DNA of 7,559 nucleotides from 2-02-FULL-62-17 sp046153355 (lineage in GTDB: Bacteria > Pseudomonadota > Gammaproteobacteria > Burkholderiales > SG8-39). Each line of letters begins with the position of its first letter. The stretch's first letter is position 1. The translations under genes and the position numbers were made by a program. Shown piece after piece: positions 5,963-7,559 of the stretch. The notes under the pieces are model-generated. The model worked only from the letters and a program-made list of their open reading frames with translations, was not told the origin of the DNA and ran no database searches. Location: the NCBI GenBank assembly GCA_046153355.1, contig JBJXEY010000308.1, positions 1 through 7,559 of the forward strand. Direction: 5' to 3'.

Positions 5963-5999
5963 GTTTCGCTCGGGTGATTTTGTGTTTCGCTCGGGAGAT
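5963..5999. repeat. Short tandem direct repeat between hydrolase and dioxygenase genes
   Basis: Two copies of GTTTCGCTCGGG-T/A-GAT start at 5963 and 5984, a period of 21 bases. The 16-base cores differ at one position. They fill most of the 53-nt gap and end just upstream of the dioxygenase ribosome site (AAGGA, 5962-5958 on the minus strand). This is most likely a small local duplication; no function is evident. Confidence 0.8.
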
Positions 6000-6005
6000 C
6001 TTGGC

Positions 6006-6896
6006 CTATGTCGTCAAGAACCCGATCGCGCTTGCGTTGAATCGCTCTGATTCGTCGTTCTGCGCCTGGTGCCCCGAGTTCTCGAGCATCTCGAAAGTGA
6101 CATTTGGCAGGAGGGCTTTCAATTTATCGGCGAATTCCGGCGGGGCGAAGCTGTCCTTCGCGCCCCATACCATGTGCATGGGGATGGTGACCATTGGCAG
6201 GCGATGGCGAATGTCGAATAGCTGGCGTTCGTTTGCATCGTTGCGCATCAATTTGCGATATTCGTTTTGCGACTTGCGGCAGTAGTCGTGTCCGGGCAGC
6301 GCTGCCTGGGCGACGCGCATCTGCACCAATTCTTCGGTGATCTTCGAATGATCGGCGACGATGACTTGCATCCAGCGACGCATCGCCTCCGCTGTGCCGT
6401 CGTAGGATTCAAGCACATTCTGGCCGCCCTTTTGCGACGCGGAGCGCTCGATTCCCATGGCGGCGGCGAGACTGCCACTGGAAATCATCAATAGCTTTTT
6501 CACCCGATGCGGGTAGTCAAGCAGGTATTTCGCCGCCATGTACGCGCCGCGCGAGTTGCCGATGAGCGACACCTTTTCCAAACACAGCGTGTCGATGAAG
6601 CCAGCCAGGTGGTTCACGCAAATCTGATCGGAGTACACGATGTTAGTTGGCTTATCCGTGAGGCCAAACCCCAAGGTGTCGATGGCGTAGACATGAAAAT
6701 GTTTGGCCAGCGCGGGAATCGCCTCGCGCCAGCCAGACCAGCCCGAGGCGCCTGGCCCGGCACCGTGCACCAGCACCACTGGATCGCCCGAACCGGCTTG
6801 GACGTAGTGGGTCTTGATCCCATTGACATTGACATAGTTCGAGGTGACGCCATCCGCGTAACGCAGAATCGGTTGAGGTGCTGCGAGTTGGTTCAT
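6006..6896 (-). CDS. Meta-cleavage product (C-C bond) hydrolase, alpha/beta fold
   Basis: A 296-residue alpha/beta hydrolase of the MhpC/BphD type. These enzymes cleave a carbon-carbon bond in the vinylogous 1,5-diketone made by extradiol ring opening, giving a dienoate and a carboxylic acid. Family marks are YVNVNGIKTHYVQAGSG at 21-37, the oxyanion block VLVHGAGPGASGWSGW at 41-56, DTLGFGLTDKP at 73-83, nucleophile Ser115 in IGNSRGAYMA, acid Asp248 in VWGAKDSFAPP, and base His276 in ENSGHQAQND. The triad is complete. The usual GNS-x-GG elbow is GNSRGA here, a tolerated variation. The ATG at 6896 has AAGGGA eight bases upstream (6910-6905). No signal peptide is present, so it is cytoplasmic. 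It lies between a transporter permease and the ring-cleavage dioxygenase, the neighbour expected to make its substrate. The C-C hydrolase assignment is strong; substrate specificity is unknown. Confidence 0.92.
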   Translation of the reverse strand: MNQLAAPQPILRYADGVTSNYVNVNGIKTHYVQAGSGDPVVLVHGAGPGASGWSGWREAIPALAKHFHVYAIDTLGFGLTDKPTNIVYSDQICVNHLAGFIDTLCLEKVSLIGNSRGAYMAAKYLLDYPHRVKKLLMISSGSLAAAMGIERSASQKGGQNVLESYDGTAEAMRRWMQVIVADHSKITEELVQMRVAQAALPGHDYCRKSQNEYRKLMRNDANERQLFDIRHRLPMVTIPMHMVWGAKDSFAPPEFADKLKALLPNVTFEMLENSGHQAQNDESERFNASAIGFLTT

Positions 6897-6936
6897 TGAA
6901 AATTTCCCTTTCGGTGAGTTTTGAGTGCGAGCGCTC

Positions 6937-7559
6937 TTAGTGTTCGATGGTTGCCTTCAAGCCGATCTTGAAAGCGATGGAGGTAATGATTAGCGAGATC
7001 ACGGCGATTACCACCCCGATTACCGCGGCGGATTCGAGCCGGCTCGCCGTTGCATACTCGAACATCAGTAGCGATAGCGTGCGCGTGCCCGACGAGGAAA
7101 GCAGCACCACCGTGCTGATGTCGCGAAGCGTAGCAATAAATCCAAGGAGAAAAACCGCCGCGCACATAGGAGCAATCAACGGCAGCGTAATGCGCCTGAA
7201 GGTCACGCCGAACCCCGCGCCCGACATTTGCGCCGATTCTTCAAGGTCACTCGATAATTGATAAAGCGACGTGCGCAGCATGTGCACGCCCATCGGCATG
7301 TCCTTCAGGATCATGGCGAAAATCAGCGGAAACATAGTGCCGTGCAAGGTGGAGACGATTGGCACGTTAAGCAAAATGCTAAGCAGCGTGATGCCAAGCA
7401 CCAGACCCGGAATCGCCCAAGGAAGCCACACCAGGAGCGACAACAACTCCCGCCCCCACACACGGGTGCGCACCAGTACCCAGGCGATCAGCGCGTAGGC
7501 AAGGGTGCCGATCAAGCCCACCGAGAGGCCAAGCACCAGGGAGTTGAGGGGGGGGGGGG
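6937..7559 (-). CDS. ABC transporter permease, binding-protein-dependent (FbpB/spermidine-type), 5' end missing
   Basis: An inner-membrane permease of the binding-protein-dependent (MetI-like) ABC importer superfamily. The frame runs off the right edge. A GTG at 7536 is possible, but the upstream in-frame codons read LNSLVLGLSVGLIGT, the conserved opening of such a domain, so the true start lies outside. Hydrophobic segments follow at about 7-22, 31-58 and 66-78 (counting from that GTG). Then comes the cytoplasmic EAA loop at 99-120 (LEESAQMSGAGFGVTFRRIT then LPL, with the conserved G and I-x-LP), and membrane spans near 121-138 and 168-192. The LRDISTVVLLSSSGTRTLS segment is like Fe(III)- and 2-aminoethylphosphonate-type permeases. 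The 12-base C run at the 5' edge (coding sense) is suspect. The catabolic hydrolase gene follows after 40 nt, so the importer probably supplies substrate to the same operon; that is inference. Confidence 0.88.
   Translation of the reverse strand, partial: PPPLNSLVLGLSVGLIGTLAYALIAWVLVRTRVWGRELLSLLVWLPWAIPGLVLGITLLSILLNVPIVSTLHGTMFPLIFAMILKDMPMGVHMLRTSLYQLSSDLEESAQMSGAGFGVTFRRITLPLIAPMCAAVFLLGFIATLRDISTVVLLSSSGTRTLSLLMFEYATASRLESAAVIGVVIAVISLIITSIAFKIGLKATIEH
7548..7559. other. 12-base G homopolymer at the window edge
   Basis: The last 12 bases are all G, directly before the conserved LNSL codons of the permease. In the coding sense they would add a string of prolines that this family does not have there. 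This looks like a low-quality contig end or a homopolymer artefact, not real coding sequence. Confidence 0.7.

Overview
The window looks like a piece of a betaproteobacterial chromosome or metagenomic contig, most likely Burkholderiales. The reasons are a Bug/TctC-type periplasmic binding protein, a MipA/OmpV outer-membrane protein, a LigB-type extradiol dioxygenase paired with a meta-cleavage product hydrolase, and overall moderately high GC with GC-rich third codon positions. This is a judgement from gene content, not a taxonomic placement. All ten recognisable genes are on the minus strand, so transcription runs from right to left. The first gene in transcription order (ABC permease) and the last (TctC-like protein) are cut by the window edges.

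Right block (7559 to 5008): an ABC transporter permease, a C-C bond (meta-cleavage product) hydrolase and a class III extradiol dioxygenase follow one another with gaps of 40 and 53 nt. They read as one operon for importing and meta-cleaving an aromatic compound. The dioxygenase fits an MhpB-like layout, but it has Gln at the position where the family's second iron-ligand His is expected. The hydrolase has an intact Ser-Asp-His triad.

Middle block (4930 to 3809): a compact toxin-antitoxin module of the HI1419/HI1420 type (RelE/ParE-like toxin first, Xre-type antitoxin second). It has a clear sigma70-type promoter whose predicted start falls on the toxin's GTG codon, which suggests a leaderless transcript. 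A dyad between the -35 and -10 boxes is a candidate operator. A small PPOX/F420-type flavin-fold oxidoreductase gene follows.

Left-middle block (3681 to 2400): a 361-residue protein of mosaic composition (about 40-47% GC in the sampled 5' part, about 70% in the 3' part). It resembles a decayed piece of the large modular surface proteins that carry cadherin-like repeats and a metalloprotease-like segment, but the expected HExxH zinc motif is not there. Its C-terminal domain seems cut short, and the following 195 nt contain an orphan open frame.

Left block (2372 to 1): a MipA/OmpV outer-membrane protein, then an alpha/beta hydrolase and, 26 nt later, the N-terminal third of a Bug-family solute-binding protein. 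The hydrolase and binding-protein genes probably form an operon. There are no tRNA, rRNA, CRISPR or insertion-sequence features that I can support, and no gene-free stretch over 300 nt. The right edge ends in a 12-base G run that may be an assembly or sequencing artefact.
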